Shown piece by piece: positions 46,781 to 56,522 of a stretch of 64,000 nucleotides of DNA. The stretch's first letter is position 1, and the number at the start of each line of letters is the position of its first letter. Position numbers and translations under genes: made by a program. Source of the stretch: QHWT01 sp963755695 (lineage in GTDB: Bacteria; Acidobacteriota; Vicinamibacteria; Vicinamibacterales; 2-12-FULL-66-21); assembly GCA_963755695.1 (NCBI GenBank), contig CAVWLB010000002.1, positions 50,864-114,863 on the forward strand, in the 5' to 3' direction. The notes under the pieces were generated by a model that ran no database searches, had not been told where the DNA came from, and was given only the letters and a program-made list of their open reading frames with translations.

Positions 46781-47787
46781 TACAAGCCCTTTTTCTCGAT
46801 GTGGCGAACCAGATCGACGCAGCGGCTCGAGTAGCCCCACTCGTTGTCGTACCACGCCAGCACTTTCACGAAGTCGCCGTCCATCACCTTCGTGTACGGC
46901 GGTCGACATCCGATGAGTGCGCGTTGCCGCGGAAGTCGATTGAGACCAGCGGCGCCTCGACGTACTCCAGGATGCCCTTCAGCTTTCCCGTTCGCCGCCG
47001 TTTTGAACGCGGCATTCACTTCTTCGCTGGTGGTCTTCTTGTCGAGGAGCGCCGCGAGATCGACCACCGACACATTTGGTGTCGGGACCCGCATCGCGAT
47101 TCCGTCCAGTCTGCCTTTCAGTTCCGGCAGGACCTCGCCTACGGCGATCGCCGCGCCGGTGGTGGTCGGAATGATCGACAGAGCGGCCGCGCGTGCCCGC
47201 CGCAGATCCTTGTGCGGCAGATCGAGCAGTTGCTGATCGTTCGTGTACGAGTGCACCGTCGTCATCCACCCCTTGCGGATGCCGAACGACTCATGAAGCA
47301 CCTTCGCGATCGGCGCCAGGCAGTTGGTGGTGCACGAGGCGTTGGAGATGATGTGGTGGTTCTTGGGATCGTACTTGTCGTCGTTGACGCCGAGCACGAC
47401 GGTGAGGTCCGGCTTCTTGGCCGGCGCGGTGATGATCACCTTCTTGGCGCCGGCGGCAAGATGCTTGGCCGCGGCGTCGCGATCGGTGAAGAGACCGGTC
47501 GACTCGAATACGATCTCGACGCCCAGATCCTTCCAGGGCAGCTGGCCAGGATCCTTGATCGAGAGCACCTGGAACTCCTCCCGATCGACCTTGATCTTGT
47601 CGCCGCTGGCGCTGATGTTCGCGTTCAGATTGCCGAGGATGGAGTCGTATTTGAACAGGTGCGCGAGCGTCGCCGCGTTCGTCAGGTCGTTGACCGCGAC
47701 GAAGTCCATGTCGCTCGAACCCAGTGCCGCGCGCATGATGTTGCGGCCAATGCGGCCGAATCCGTTGATTCCAACTTTGATTGCCAT
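46780..47787 (-). CDS. gap: Glyceraldehyde-3-phosphate dehydrogenase (internal frame block)
   Basis: 335 residues. NAD site IKVGINGFGRIGRN, catalytic Cys in SNASCTTNCLAP, His in TVHSYTNDQQ, and DNEWGYSSRC at the end. Between ~46.89 and 46.985 kb the frame is wrong (AEGHPGVRRGAAGLNRLPRQ); the adjacent frame gives GKLKGILEYVEAPLVSIDF as in all GapA proteins, after which the first frame resumes. Two compensating indels therefore lie ~95 bases apart. First gene of the glycolytic run; divergent from waaA. Confidence 0.95.
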   Translation of the reverse strand: MAIKVGINGFGRIGRNIMRAALGSSDMDFVAVNDLTNAATLAHLFKYDSILGNLNANISASGDKIKVDREEFQVLSIKDPGQLPWKDLGVEIVFESTGLFTDRDAAAKHLAAGAKKVIITAPAKKPDLTVVLGVNDDKYDPKNHHIISNASCTTNCLAPIAKVLHESFGIRKGWMTTVHSYTNDQQLLDLPHKDLRRARAAALSIIPTTTGAAIAVGEVLPELKGRLDGIAMRVPTPNVSVVDLAALLDKKTTSEEVNAAFKTAANGKAEGHPGVRRGAAGLNRLPRQRALIGCRPPYTKVMDGDFVKVLAWYDNEWGYSSRCVDLVRHIEKKGL

Positions 47788-47968
47788 CTAATCCTCCGAC
47801 CGTAGTGCCCGAACCATTCGATTCGTGAGTCCGAACGGACTTGCGCGACGGAAGGTCAGACCCAAGGACCAAGCTACAGTAGCCCACGGATCGTCCGCGA
47901 TTCCACGAGATCGATTCTAGTGAATGGCCTGCACGGGGTCAAACCGATTGATCGTCTGGATCGCAGCC

Positions 47969-49300
47969 ATGTACGCGGTCTATAGCGTCCTCATCGTGAC
48001 GTTCTTCATCGTCATGTCGCCCTATTTGGCCTGGCAGGCGATCCGGTATCGCAAGTACATCGGCAGTCTGCGGCAGCGACTGGGCTACCTGCCGATCTCG
48101 TTCAATCTCGACGGCGATGAATCGATCTGGATCCACGCGGTGTCGGTCGGGGAGGTGCTGACCGCGCGCGCGCTGCTGCCGCAGCTTCGCGAACGCTACC
48201 CGCGCCTCCGCCTGTTTCTCTCGACCACGACCATGACCGGACAGCAGGTGGCGAAGAACAACCTGCAGTACGTGGACGAAGTCTTCTATCTTCCCGTTCG
48301 ACCTCGGGTTCGTGGTCAATCGGACGCTTCGGCTGGTGAAGCCGCGGCTCTTCATCATGATGGAGACCGAAATCTGGCCGAACCTGCTGCGCGCGTGCCG
48401 CCGCACCGGGGTCAAGACGATGCTCGTCAATGGCCGCATTTCGGCACGGTCGTATCCACGGTATCGCATCGCGCGTCCGTTCGTGCGCCGGGTGCTCGCT
48501 CACGTCGATCGGTTCTGCATGCAAGGCGAGGAATCCGCTCGTCGGATCGTCGACATCGGCGCCGATCCAGAGAAGGTGGTCGTGACCGGGAGCCTGAAGT
48601 TCGATTCGCTGGAAATCCCCGGAGCCGCCCAGGATCGCGGCCGCAATCGGGTTCTGCGGTTCTTTCCGAATCAGCAGCGAGCGGCCGGTGATCATCGCGG
48701 CGAGTACGCTCAAGGGAGAGGAAGAACCGGTCTTCGAAGCATTCCAGCGGATTCGCGCGCGGCTGCCCGAGGCACTGCTGATCATCGCCCCGCGCAAGCC
48801 CGAGCGATTCGACGAGGTGGAGCAGCTGGCCCGCCGCGGCGGCTGGAACGTTGCGCGCCGTACCGAACTTCGCGTCGATGCCGAGCCGCGTCACGACGTC
48901 ATCATCCTCGACACGATTGGCGAGCTGGCGCAGCTCTATCAAGTCGCGACCGCCGTATTCGTCGGCGGCAGCCTCGTGGATCAGGGGGGGCACAACATCC
49001 TCGAGCCGGCGGTCTTCGGCAAGGCGATCGTGTTCGGGCCTCACATGCAGAATTTCTCCGAGATCGCTCGGGCGTTCCTCGAACGCGACGCGGCGATCCA
49101 GGTCCGCACGCCGCGCGAGCTGGAACACGCGCTGCTCGGGCTGCTGAACGATCTCGGTCCGGCGCGCCAGCCTCGGCGCGGCGGCCCGGGCTCTGGTCGA
49201 AGCGAACCGCGGCGCGCGCAACAACACGATGAGCGCGGTGGCGCAGCTCCTGCCGCCGCAGAACCTCGGCAACGTCCGGCCATTCCGGATCGTCCACTGA
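47969..49300 (+). CDS. waaA: Kdo transferase WaaA (frame changes)
   Basis: About 440 residues in three frames. ATG 47969 precedes a membrane anchor (AVYSVLIVTFFIVMSPYLAW). Glycosyltransferase N domain: SIWIHAVSVGEVLTARALLP, FLSTTTMTGQQVAKN, then METEIWPNLLRACR; C domain: GSLKFDSLEIPG, ASTLKGEEEPVFEAF, HDVIILDTIGELAQLY, VFVGGSLVDQGGHNILEPAV. Frame changes near 48300, 48670 and 49170. It transfers Kdo to lipid IVA. Opens the nine-gene LPS operon. Confidence 0.9.
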
Positions 49301-49302
49301 AG

Positions 49303-50308
49303 GTGGATCCGCTCTCGCGTCTTTACGCAGCTGCTGCCCGCTACCGCCGTCACTATTACGTGAGCCATCCCGAGCGCCGGCGGCGCCTCTCCTGCCCGGT
49401 GATCAGCATCGGCAATCTCGCCGTCGGCGGCCGGGCGAAGACGCCCATCGCCGCGGTGGATGGCTTCGGCATCTCGCATCCGTTGGCGAGCGCCCCGCAA
49501 TTCTGAGTCGAGGGTATCGACGAAGCCGAATGCAGGATGGCGTCGTCGTCGTCAGAGATCCTGATGGGATCACGTGCCGATCTCGATCGAGCCGGCGACG
49601 AACCGTTGATGCTCGCACGGCGTCTCGATGGCGTCGCGGTGCTGTCCTCGCCCGATCGGTATCTCGCCGGCCGGGTCGCCGAACATCATTTCGGTTGCAC
49701 CGTCCATCTTCTCGACGATGGGTTTCAGCATTTCCCGTTGCATCGCTCGATCGATATCGTGGTGATCGGTCGTGAAGGACCTGGATGATCCGCGGACGCT
49801 GCCGTTCGGCCGGTTGCGCGAGCCGCTCGATGCGCTTGGCGCCGCCAGCGCCGTAATTGCCTTGGACGAGACAACGGTGCAGGGGCTGGCGCCGGGGCGG
49901 CCGATATGGCGGGCGCGACGTGTCCTCGAGCAGGCACGGTTGGTCGAACCCTACGGAGCGCCGGCGCTGCCTCCCAGAGGATCTGTCGTCGCGGTGGCGG
50001 GGATTGCGCGCCCGCAGCGTTTCTTCTCGGATCTGCGCGCGGCGGGCTGGCCGATCGCGCGCGAACTGGCGTTTCGCGATCATCATCCGTACTCCGTCCG
50101 CGACGTGTCGGACATCTTCCGGGCCGCGCGCGAACAAGCGGCGGATCTCGTCGTCACGACCGAAAAGGATCTGGTGCGGCTGCTTCCGTTTCGGCCGTTT
50201 CCGCTGTCGGTGGCGTGGGTGCCATTGTCGGTCCGTGTCGAGCCGGCCGAGGCGTTCAATCAGTGGCTGACCAACTCGGTAGTCCGCGCGCGTGAGGCGA
50301 TGCAGTGA
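49303..50308 (+). CDS. lpxK: Tetraacyldisaccharide 4'-kinase LpxK (frame changes)
   Basis: About 335 residues from GTG 49303, two bases after the waaA stop (VDPLSRLYAAAARYRRHYYV). PVISIGNLAVGGRAKTP holds the Walker A, though the usual GGxGKTP reads GGRAKTP, probably a base error beside a frame change. AGDEPLMLARRL, VHLLDDGFQHFPLHRSIDIV and VVTTEKDLVRLLPF follow. Breaks near 49460-49540 and 49780. Phosphorylates the 4' position of the lipid A disaccharide at the inner membrane. Confidence 0.9.
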
Positions 50309-51273
50309 ACGACCTGCGCTCGGAAACGGGTCGCCGGCCGACGCTGCTGCACCGGCTCGAGTACGCTGCGGTGGTGATGGTGCGTGCGGCGCTGAGGCCC
50401 CTGCCGATGCGCGCAGTGCTTGCCGCCGGAACGGCGCTCGGACGGGTGTTCCACGCGGTGGATCGCGGTCACCGCCGCCTGGCGCTGGTGAATCTTCGAG
50501 CCGCCTTTCCGGTTCGGCCCGAGGCTGAACGCAAGGCCATCGCGCGCGAAATGTTTGCCCACTTCGGCCGTCTTCTCATGGTGCTGCTGAAGTTCAGCAC
50601 CATGACCCGCGACGAGATGCTCGCGCGCGTGGAATTCGACGGCCACGAGCGGGTCGTCGCCGCGCACGCACAGGGCCGTGGAGCGCTGCTCTTCACCGGC
50701 CATTTCGGCTACTGGGAAATCGACGCGCTCGTCCACGCGCTCACGGTGCATCCGGTGGCAGTCCTGGCGCGGCCGCTCGACAACCCCCTGCTGCACGATC
50801 TGCTCGAGCATGTCCGCGGCCAGACGGGAAACACCGTCATCTATCGACGCGGCGCGCTGCGACGGGTGCTGCGCACGCTGGCCTCGAATCAGGCGGTCGC
50901 GCTGTTGATCGATCAGCACATTCACACTGACGCGGTCTACGTCGACTTCTTCAATCGGCCAGCGGCCACGACCGCAGCGCTGGCAGCGATCGCATTGCGC
51001 ACCGGCGCCCCGGTGATACCGGTCTTCGCGCTGCCCCTCGCGGGGGGCCGCTTTCGCATGGTCTACGAGCATGCCGTGGATCCGCCGAAGGCCGGCGATC
51101 CCGACGCCATTCGCGATTTCACCCAGCGCTGCACCGACGTACTCGAGATGTACGTGCGCAGGTACCCCGAGCTCTGGTTGTGGATGCACCGTCGCTGGCG
51201 CGACGCCGAGCCCGCGACACCCATCAAGGGCATGTTCCCGGCGGCGGCGAGCGGCGACGAGGAGGGAGAGTGA
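50305..51273 (+). CDS. lpxL: LpxL/HtrB-type lipid A acyltransferase
   Basis: 322 residues, intact. GTG 50305 overlaps the lpxK stop. Acyltransferase motif HFGYWE (HX4E) near residue 133, then RPLDNPLLHDLLEHVR, LLIDQH and WMHRRWR late in the chain, as in late lipid A acyltransferases. Whether it adds laurate, myristate or another chain cannot be told. Stop overlaps the waaF GTG. Confidence 0.88.
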   Translation: MNDLRSETGRRPTLLHRLEYAAVVMVRAALRPLPMRAVLAAGTALGRVFHAVDRGHRRLALVNLRAAFPVRPEAERKAIAREMFAHFGRLLMVLLKFSTMTRDEMLARVEFDGHERVVAAHAQGRGALLFTGHFGYWEIDALVHALTVHPVAVLARPLDNPLLHDLLEHVRGQTGNTVIYRRGALRRVLRTLASNQAVALLIDQHIHTDAVYVDFFNRPAATTAALAAIALRTGAPVIPVFALPLAGGRFRMVYEHAVDPPKAGDPDAIRDFTQRCTDVLEMYVRRYPELWLWMHRRWRDAEPATPIKGMFPAAASGDEEGE

Positions 51274-52271
51274 ACGGCGAAGGGCGGCGGCTGGTGATCC
51301 GTGCGCCGAACTGGCTTGGTGACGCCGTCATGGCGCTGCCGGCGATGGGATCAATCCGACGGCACTTCCAGGGCAGCTTGATCGTTGCCGCCCGTTCGTC
51401 AATCGCGCCGCTGTTCGAGGAAGAGACCGATGCAAAGCCCGACCAGGTCCTGGTCGTGGACGAAAAACACGAGATCGAGCAATTGCGCGCTGCTCGAGCC
51501 GACACGATCGTGCTGCTGCCGAATTCCTTCGGAAGCGCATGGGTGGCGCGCCGCGCGAACATCGCCGAACGTTGGGGATACGCCGGATCGGCGCGCAGCA
51601 TTCTGTTGACCCGTGCGGTCGCGCGGCCCCGCGGCAGGTTTCATCAGGTCGAGCACTATCGCCATCTGATCAACGGGTTCGGCATCGACCCGATCGATGC
51701 GCCTCCGCGCCTCGCCGTCACGGCGCGAACCGCCAGGACGACGGACGTCTTGCTGCACGAGGCGAAGGTGACCGACGAGGAGCGTCTGGTCGGGTTTGCC
51801 CCAGGCGCCGCCTACGGTCACGCGAAGCGGTGGCCGCCCGATCGGGTTGCCCGACTGATTGTGCATCTGGCGTCCACTTACGGTGTGGTGCCGGTGCTCG
51901 TCGGCGCCGGCGACGATCGCTTCACCGGGCGTGAGATAGAATCGACGCTGCCCACCGGCACGCGTCTGGTCAACCTGATCGGCAAGACGACGTTGCGCAC
52001 GCTGGCCGGCGTGATCGCGCGATGCGCGGCGTTTGTGTCGAACGACTCAGGCGCGATGCACGTCGCCGCGGCGCTGAGCGTTCCGCTCACTGCGATTTTC
52101 GGGCCGACCGACGAGCGGGTGACCGCTCCGAGATCTCAGGGTCCCGCCGACGTGATCCTGCGGCAGGTGTTCTGCCGTCCGTGCATGCTGCGCGAGTGTC
52201 CGATCGACCACCGCTGTATGAAGCGGGTCGAGATCGAAGAGGTCGCGCAGGCAGTGGGCAAACATCTGTGA
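51270..52271 (+). CDS. waaF: ADP-heptose:LPS heptosyltransferase II
   Basis: 333 residues from GTG 51270. GT9 family: VIRAPNWLGDAVMALPAMGS, PNSFGSAWVARRANI, FAPGAAYGHAKRWP, SNDSGAMHVAAALSVPLTAI, FGPTDERVTAP and the cysteine-rich tail FCRPCMLRECPIDHRCM, all typical of WaaF. Adds the second heptose of the inner core. The last codons run into the 8-bp repeat array. Confidence 0.92.
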   Translation: MNGEGRRLVIRAPNWLGDAVMALPAMGSIRRHFQGSLIVAARSSIAPLFEEETDAKPDQVLVVDEKHEIEQLRAARADTIVLLPNSFGSAWVARRANIAERWGYAGSARSILLTRAVARPRGRFHQVEHYRHLINGFGIDPIDAPPRLAVTARTARTTDVLLHEAKVTDEERLVGFAPGAAYGHAKRWPPDRVARLIVHLASTYGVVPVLVGAGDDRFTGREIESTLPTGTRLVNLIGKTTLRTLAGVIARCAAFVSNDSGAMHVAAALSVPLTAIFGPTDERVTAPRSQGPADVILRQVFCRPCMLRECPIDHRCMKRVEIEEVAQAVGKHL

Positions 52272-52307
52272 TTTGGTGATTGGGTGATTTGGTGATTTGG
52301 TGATTTT
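52268..52307. repeat. Tandem 8-bp repeat, five units of GTGATTTG
   Basis: Five octamers (one with GTGATTGG, last ending TTTT) fill the whole waaF-gmhB junction, starting inside the waaF stop codon. Same unit as 10572-10603 in opposite orientation. Confidence 0.85.
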
Positions 52308-52318
52308 GATTTCGTCCC

Positions 52319-52873
52319 GCAGTCTTTCTCGACCGCGATGGCACGTTGATCGAAGAAGCCGGTTATCTCGATCGTCTCGAGCGACTGGTGTTCTATCCGT
52401 ACAGCATCGACGCGGTGCGTCTCCTCAATCGCGCCGGTTTGGCTGTTGTGATCATCACCAACCAGGCGGGTGTGGCACGGGGAATTTTTCCGGAGGCGTT
52501 CGTCGGCGAGGCCCACGGTCACGTGACCCAGAAACTGGAACTGGGAGGCGCGCGCGTCGATGGCTTTTACTACTGTCCCCACCATCCGGAGGCGAGCGTC
52601 GAGCAGTATCGACAGTCGTGCGAGTGCCGGAAGCCGCAGCCCGGCATGCTGCGTCAGGCCGCCGGCGATTTGAAGCTCGATCTGGCACGGTCCTTCGTCA
52701 TTGGCGATCGCTGGCACGACCTTCAAGCCGGTGCCGCCGTCGGCGCCCGCGGCATCCTGGTTCGCACCGGATATGGCCGCACCGAGGAAGCCGCGCCGAC
52801 ATCGCGCGCGAGTGCCGCGGCGATTGTCGATAACCTGATCGAAGCGGCTTCGTGGATACTGCGCACCGGGTGA
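52319..52873 (+). CDS. gmhB: D-glycero-beta-D-manno-heptose-1,7-bisphosphate 7-phosphatase
   Basis: About 185 residues. HAD phosphatase with the GmhB signature: AVFLDRDGTLIEEAGYLDR, VVIITNQAGVARG, the zinc loop YYCPHHPEAS ... CECRKPQPGML and FVIGDRWHDLQAG. No clean start codon precedes AVFLDRDG: an in-frame TGA lies 12 bases upstream, and the best start (GTG in the repeat array at ~52299) needs a one-base change. Removes the 7-phosphate in ADP-heptose synthesis. Stop overlaps the next ATG by one base. Confidence 0.88.
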   Translation, partial: AVFLDRDGTLIEEAGYLDRLERLVFYPYSIDAVRLLNRAGLAVVIITNQAGVARGIFPEAFVGEAHGHVTQKLELGGARVDGFYYCPHHPEASVEQYRQSCECRKPQPGMLRQAAGDLKLDLARSFVIGDRWHDLQAGAAVGARGILVRTGYGRTEEAAPTSRASAAAIVDNLIEAASWILRTG

Positions 52874-53880
52874 TGTCGCCAGCCGATCGCTCACGTCTGC
52901 TGGCGCTGGTCGATGCGCTCAAAGGACGCCGTGTCGCGGTGGTCGGCGACCTGATCGCCGATGAATTCATCTACGGCCAGATTGCCCGGGTGTCGCGCGA
53001 AGCGCCGGTGCTGATCCTGAATTACGACTCGACGGAGATCGTTCCGGGCGGAGCGGGAAATGCGGCGGCGAACGTGGCGGCGCTCGGTGGCGCCGCGCGC
53101 GCGGTGGGATTGGCCGGCCGCGACGACACCGGCCGCCGGCTGCTCGATATCTTGAAGCGGCGGCGCGTCGAGGTCGGCGGCGTGGCCCGCCCGAGCGGTT
53201 ACCGCACACCCACGAAAACGCGCATACTCGCCGGCGGGATCCATTCCGCGAAGCAGCAGGTCGTGCGGATCGATCGCGCGGCGTCTGCCGTGGCTGACGA
53301 CCATGCGCGCGACGCCTTCGGCAAACGGGTGCTCGCCGCAGCCCGCGGATGTGACGCGCTGTTGGTTTCGGACTACGGGAGCGGGCTGGTCACACCGGCG
53401 CTTGCTGCGGAAGCCCAGCGCGCCATGCGCGTGCCGATTGCGGTCGTCGACTCTCGATATCGGTTGCTCCGCTACCATCGCATGACGGCGTGTACACCAA
53501 ACGAATCCGAGGTGGAGCAGTCGCTCGGGATCCGGATCGGCGACAACACCAGGATTCTCGAGCGCGCCGGCCGCGAGCTGCTGCGCCGCACGCGCGCGCG
53601 TGCCGTCCTCATCACTCGCGGCGGTCGTGGCATGGCGCTGTTCGAGCCGGACACGCGCACCGAGCACATCCCGATCTTCGGATCCGACCAGATTGCCGAC
53701 GTCACCGGAGCAGGCGACACCGTCATTGCGACGATGACGCTCGCCCTCGCCGCAGGCGCAACCTTCCTCGAGGCCGCGCGCCTGGCCAACTTCGCCGGGG
53801 GCCTCGTGGTCATGAAGCGCGGAACCGCGACGGTCAGCGCCTCTGAGTTGCGCCAGGCGGTTGCCGGCGCTGAGCACTAG
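52873..53880 (+). CDS. rfaE1: Heptose-7-phosphate kinase (RfaE1, first half of HldE)
   Basis: 335 residues from ATG 52873. PfkB-family kinase: VVGDLIADEFIYG, VPGGAGNAAANVAALGG, TKTRILAGG, NESEVEQSLG and the catalytic loop DVTGAGDTVIAT. It makes heptose-1,7-bisphosphate. In enterobacteria this domain is fused to the nucleotidyltransferase; here they are separate neighbours. Confidence 0.92.
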   Translation: MSPADRSRLLALVDALKGRRVAVVGDLIADEFIYGQIARVSREAPVLILNYDSTEIVPGGAGNAAANVAALGGAARAVGLAGRDDTGRRLLDILKRRRVEVGGVARPSGYRTPTKTRILAGGIHSAKQQVVRIDRAASAVADDHARDAFGKRVLAAARGCDALLVSDYGSGLVTPALAAEAQRAMRVPIAVVDSRYRLLRYHRMTACTPNESEVEQSLGIRIGDNTRILERAGRELLRRTRARAVLITRGGRGMALFEPDTRTEHIPIFGSDQIADVTGAGDTVIATMTLALAAGATFLEAARLANFAGGLVVMKRGTATVSASELRQAVAGAEH

Positions 53881-53883
53881 CTG

Positions 53884-54435
53884 GTGGGTTCCGTCCTCTC
53901 GCGTGAAGCCTTGCTGAAGGCAGTCGCGCTGGACCGTGCTGCCGGTCGAACCATCGCCTTCGCGAACGGTTGCTTCGACCTGCTCCACGTCGGTCACGTG
54001 CGATACCTGCAGGCGGCGGCGCGCGAGGCCGATCGCCTGGTGGTGGCCCTCAACGACGATCAGTCGGTCGCCTCCCTCAAGGGACCAGGGCAGCCCATCC
54101 TGTCTGCCTCGGATCGGGCGGAGATCGTCGCGGCGATTCGCGGCGTCGATTACGTCACGATTTTTCCCGAGATGAACGTCACCCCGCTGTTGCTCGCGCT
54201 CGAGCCCGACGTCCACTGCAAGGGGACCGACTACACGGTCGACACCGTTCCGGAACGCGAAACCGTCGCGCGCTATGGAGGAAGGATCGCGATCGTCGGT
54301 GACCCAAAGGATCACTCGACGCACGATCTGCTTGCCCGCATCCGCGGGGGCGTGCGCAACCGTGCCGGCGGCGACTCGCCGGCGGACGGCAAGCCGCCCG
54401 GTGCGGTCCAGGAGCCCCCGGCAATCGAACAATGA
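53884..54435 (+). CDS. rfaE2: Heptose-1-phosphate nucleotidyltransferase (RfaE2, second half of HldE)
   Basis: 183 residues from GTG 53884, three bases after the kinase stop. Cytidylyltransferase fold: FANGCFDLLHVGHVRYLQAA with the HxGH motif, VALNDDQSV, DVHCKGTDY and YGGRIAIVGD. The last ~30 residues are a low-complexity tail overlapping the next gene. Forms ADP-heptose from heptose-1-phosphate and ATP. Confidence 0.92.
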   Translation: MGSVLSREALLKAVALDRAAGRTIAFANGCFDLLHVGHVRYLQAAAREADRLVVALNDDQSVASLKGPGQPILSASDRAEIVAAIRGVDYVTIFPEMNVTPLLLALEPDVHCKGTDYTVDTVPERETVARYGGRIAIVGDPKDHSTHDLLARIRGGVRNRAGGDSPADGKPPGAVQEPPAIEQ

Positions 54436-55427
54436 ACATCCTCGTCGTTCGCCTGGGAGCACTTGGCGACATCGTCCATGCGATTCCTGCCGTGGCGGCG
54501 ATTCGCAGGGCGCATCCGACCGCCCGAATTGATTGGCTCGTCGAACGGAAGCACCGGGCGATCGTGGATCTGGTGACGGCAGTTGACCGTACGATCGAGC
54601 TGGAGCCATCGCTGGCGGCGTGGGTGGCGGCGACCCGCGAGCTGCGCGGCTCGGCCTACGACGTCGCGATCGACTTCCAGGGATTGATGAAGTCGGCAGT
54701 GCTCGCGCGCGCTTCGGGCGCGGCGCGGGTCATCGGCTTTTCGATCTGGCACCTGCGCGAGAAAACGGCGCGTCCTTTTTATTCGGCGTCGGCCCCAGCT
54801 GAAAGTGCGCACGTCATCAGGAAAAATCTGCAGTTGCTGCGGGTCATCGGCATCGAAGACGACACAATCACCTTTCCGATCGCCGACGTCGTCTCGCCGG
54901 CGCTCGATGAAGTGCGAAGACGGGCCGCCGCACGGCCGTTTGCGTTGATCAATCCGGGAGCAGCGTGGCCGAACAAGCGCTGGCCGGTGGATCGATTCGC
55001 CGAGCTCGCCACATTTCTGCGCGAGGCCTCGGGGCTGTTGCCGGTCGTGCTCTGGGGACCGGGGGAAGAGTCGCTCGCCACTGCCGTGATTCGTGCCTCG
55101 GAGAACGCCGCGATTGCCGCGCCACCGACGAGCATTCCGGATCTGGTGGCGCTTGCCCGCGCAGCGGCGCTGGTCGTATCGGGCGATACCGGTCCGCTGC
55201 ACATCGCCACCGCGGTCGGCACCCCGACCGTCAGCATCTTTGGACCAACCGATCCCGAGCGCAATGGTCCGTGGTCGTCGGACGATCTGAGCGTCTCGCG
55301 ATTCGATCGTTGCGACTGTCACTACGATCGCACGTGTCACGCGTCGACCTGGTGCCTCGAGACCGTGACCATTGCGGAAGTCTGTGCGGCCATTCAACAC
55401 CGTTTGGCCGGGAGAGCGCGTGGCTGA
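54432..55427 (+). CDS. waaC: LPS heptosyltransferase I-like (GT9)
   Basis: 331 residues; ATG overlaps the RfaE2 stop. GT9 motifs: ILVVRLGALGDIVHAIPAVA, DFQGLMKSAVLARASGA, INPGAAWPNKRWPVDRFAEL, VVSGDTGPLHIATAVGTPTV, FGPTDPERNGPW. The DFQGLxKS and SGDTGPLH elements favour heptosyltransferase I (first heptose onto Kdo). With waaF in the same operon, both heptose steps are covered. Confidence 0.88.
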   Translation: MNILVVRLGALGDIVHAIPAVAAIRRAHPTARIDWLVERKHRAIVDLVTAVDRTIELEPSLAAWVAATRELRGSAYDVAIDFQGLMKSAVLARASGAARVIGFSIWHLREKTARPFYSASAPAESAHVIRKNLQLLRVIGIEDDTITFPIADVVSPALDEVRRRAAARPFALINPGAAWPNKRWPVDRFAELATFLREASGLLPVVLWGPGEESLATAVIRASENAAIAAPPTSIPDLVALARAAALVVSGDTGPLHIATAVGTPTVSIFGPTDPERNGPWSSDDLSVSRFDRCDCHYDRTCHASTWCLETVTIAEVCAAIQHRLAGRARG

Positions 55428-55929
55428 CGTGCTGCACTGGATCGCGCGACGACGAGTCACGCTGGGCTTTGTGTGCGGCGCGGTCGCGGCGTGGCTCGCG
55501 CGTCCCACGTCCCGGTCGATGATGGTGGGGCTCGCGGTGGCTGGAGTTGGCGAAGCGCTGCGCATCTGGGCCGCAGGACACCTCGAAAAGGGACGTGAGG
55601 TCACGATGACCGGCCCGTATCGGTTCACGCGGCATCCGCTGTATCTCGGCTCGACGATCATGGGGCTGGGCCTGGCAATCGCGGCGCACAGCGTCAGCGT
55701 CGCCGTGCTCGTGCTGGGCTATCTCGGCATCACGCTCGCGGCGGCGATCAGCAGGGAAGAGGAGCACCTTACGGAGAAGTTCGGCGGTGCGTATCCCGCG
55801 TATCGGGACGGACTCGCCCGTGGCGAAGCGCGGCGCTTCAGCGTCCGGCGGGCCGCACGGAACCGCGAATACCGGGCCCTCATCGGGCTCTTCGTGGCGT
55901 TCGCGTTGCTGGCCTTGCGGCTGCGGTGA
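55420..55929 (+). CDS. Isoprenylcysteine methyltransferase-like membrane protein
   Basis: 169 residues from GTG 55420, overlapping the heptosyltransferase end by 8 bases. Four to five membrane segments, and the ICMT/phospholipid methyltransferase signature: GPYRFTRHPLYLGSTIMGLG, then REEEHLTEKFGGAYPAYRDG. Likely methylates a small membrane substrate. Its place at the end of the LPS operon suggests an envelope role but the substrate is unknown. Confidence 0.85.
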   Translation: MADVLHWIARRRVTLGFVCGAVAAWLARPTSRSMMVGLAVAGVGEALRIWAAGHLEKGREVTMTGPYRFTRHPLYLGSTIMGLGLAIAAHSVSVAVLVLGYLGITLAAAISREEEHLTEKFGGAYPAYRDGLARGEARRFSVRRAARNREYRALIGLFVAFALLALRLR

Positions 55930-55968
55930 TATACTCCGAGTTTCGGGCAGCTGTTGGCAGCCGCGTCC

Positions 55969-56040
55969 GGGCGGTTAGCTCAGTGGTAGAGCACCGGCTT
56001 TACACGCCGGCTGTCACAGGTTCGAATCCTGTACCGCCCA
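55969..56040 (+). tRNA. tRNA-Val(TAC)
   Basis: 72 bases; acceptor GGGCGGT/ACCGCCC, D arm GCTC/GAGC, anticodon loop TTTACAC (TAC), T arm CAGGTTCGAATCCTG. CCA is not encoded. The ~150 bases up to tRNA-Asp hold nothing recognised. Confidence 0.96.
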
Positions 56041-56190
56041 CGCCTTCGCTCCCTGCGGGAGCTACGGTGTGCAAGCACGCGACGCTCGCCAGCTTCAGAC
56101 GTGCCGCATGCGAGGGTGACACTCGCAATTGCTGATGACGGGACAGCGCTATGTTTTATCCGCCGCAGCGCCGAAGGCGCGAAGACGGAC

Positions 56191-56267
<77 letters not shown>

Positions 56268-56277
56268 ATCCTAACAA

Positions 56278-56522
56278 TCAGTGAAACAACGAGTTCCCGC
56301 TTCTGGCGGGAGCCTGCTTGCGAACAGGCCGGTGGCTGCGCAGGGGTTTGTTTGCAAGAAGTTTGCAAGCGGGGCGGGATTGATCGAGCGTCCGCATCGA
56401 CTCGTGGAGCCCGCGGAGCGTCGCGTTGAGGTAGGTGCTGGTCTGCTGTAACGTCGCGTGACCGAGCATGTGCTGCACGTGGTGCACGGGCCACCCGGCT
56501 TCGAGCAGGCGCGAGCCTGTAG
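56278..56522 (-). pseudogene. C-terminal fragment of a tyrosine recombinase (integrase)
   Basis: About 80 residues remain: SRLLEAGWPVHHVQHMLGHA followed by TLQQTSTYLNATLRGL, containing the late His of the active site (LGHA) and the nucleophile Tyr in TSTYL. The stop is 11 bases from the tRNA-Asp 3' end with the gene pointing at the tRNA, the usual place for int next to attL. The N-terminal part is cut off exactly where the IS left inverted repeat begins. Dead integrase marking an old insertion at tRNA-Asp. Confidence 0.8.

Noticed and set aside
48688..49506. Apparent fusion of Kdo transferase C-terminus with LpxK N-terminus
   Set aside because: A frame change near 49170 joins them artificially; the waaA stop (49298) and a separate lpxK GTG (49303) are visible.
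52268..52307. Possible CRISPR-like array
   Set aside because: Units are 8 bp with no spacers and no cas genes; a simple tandem repeat.
52891..54609. 572-codon minus-strand frame opposite rfaE1/rfaE2
   Set aside because: Antisense shadow of two genes with catalytic motifs.
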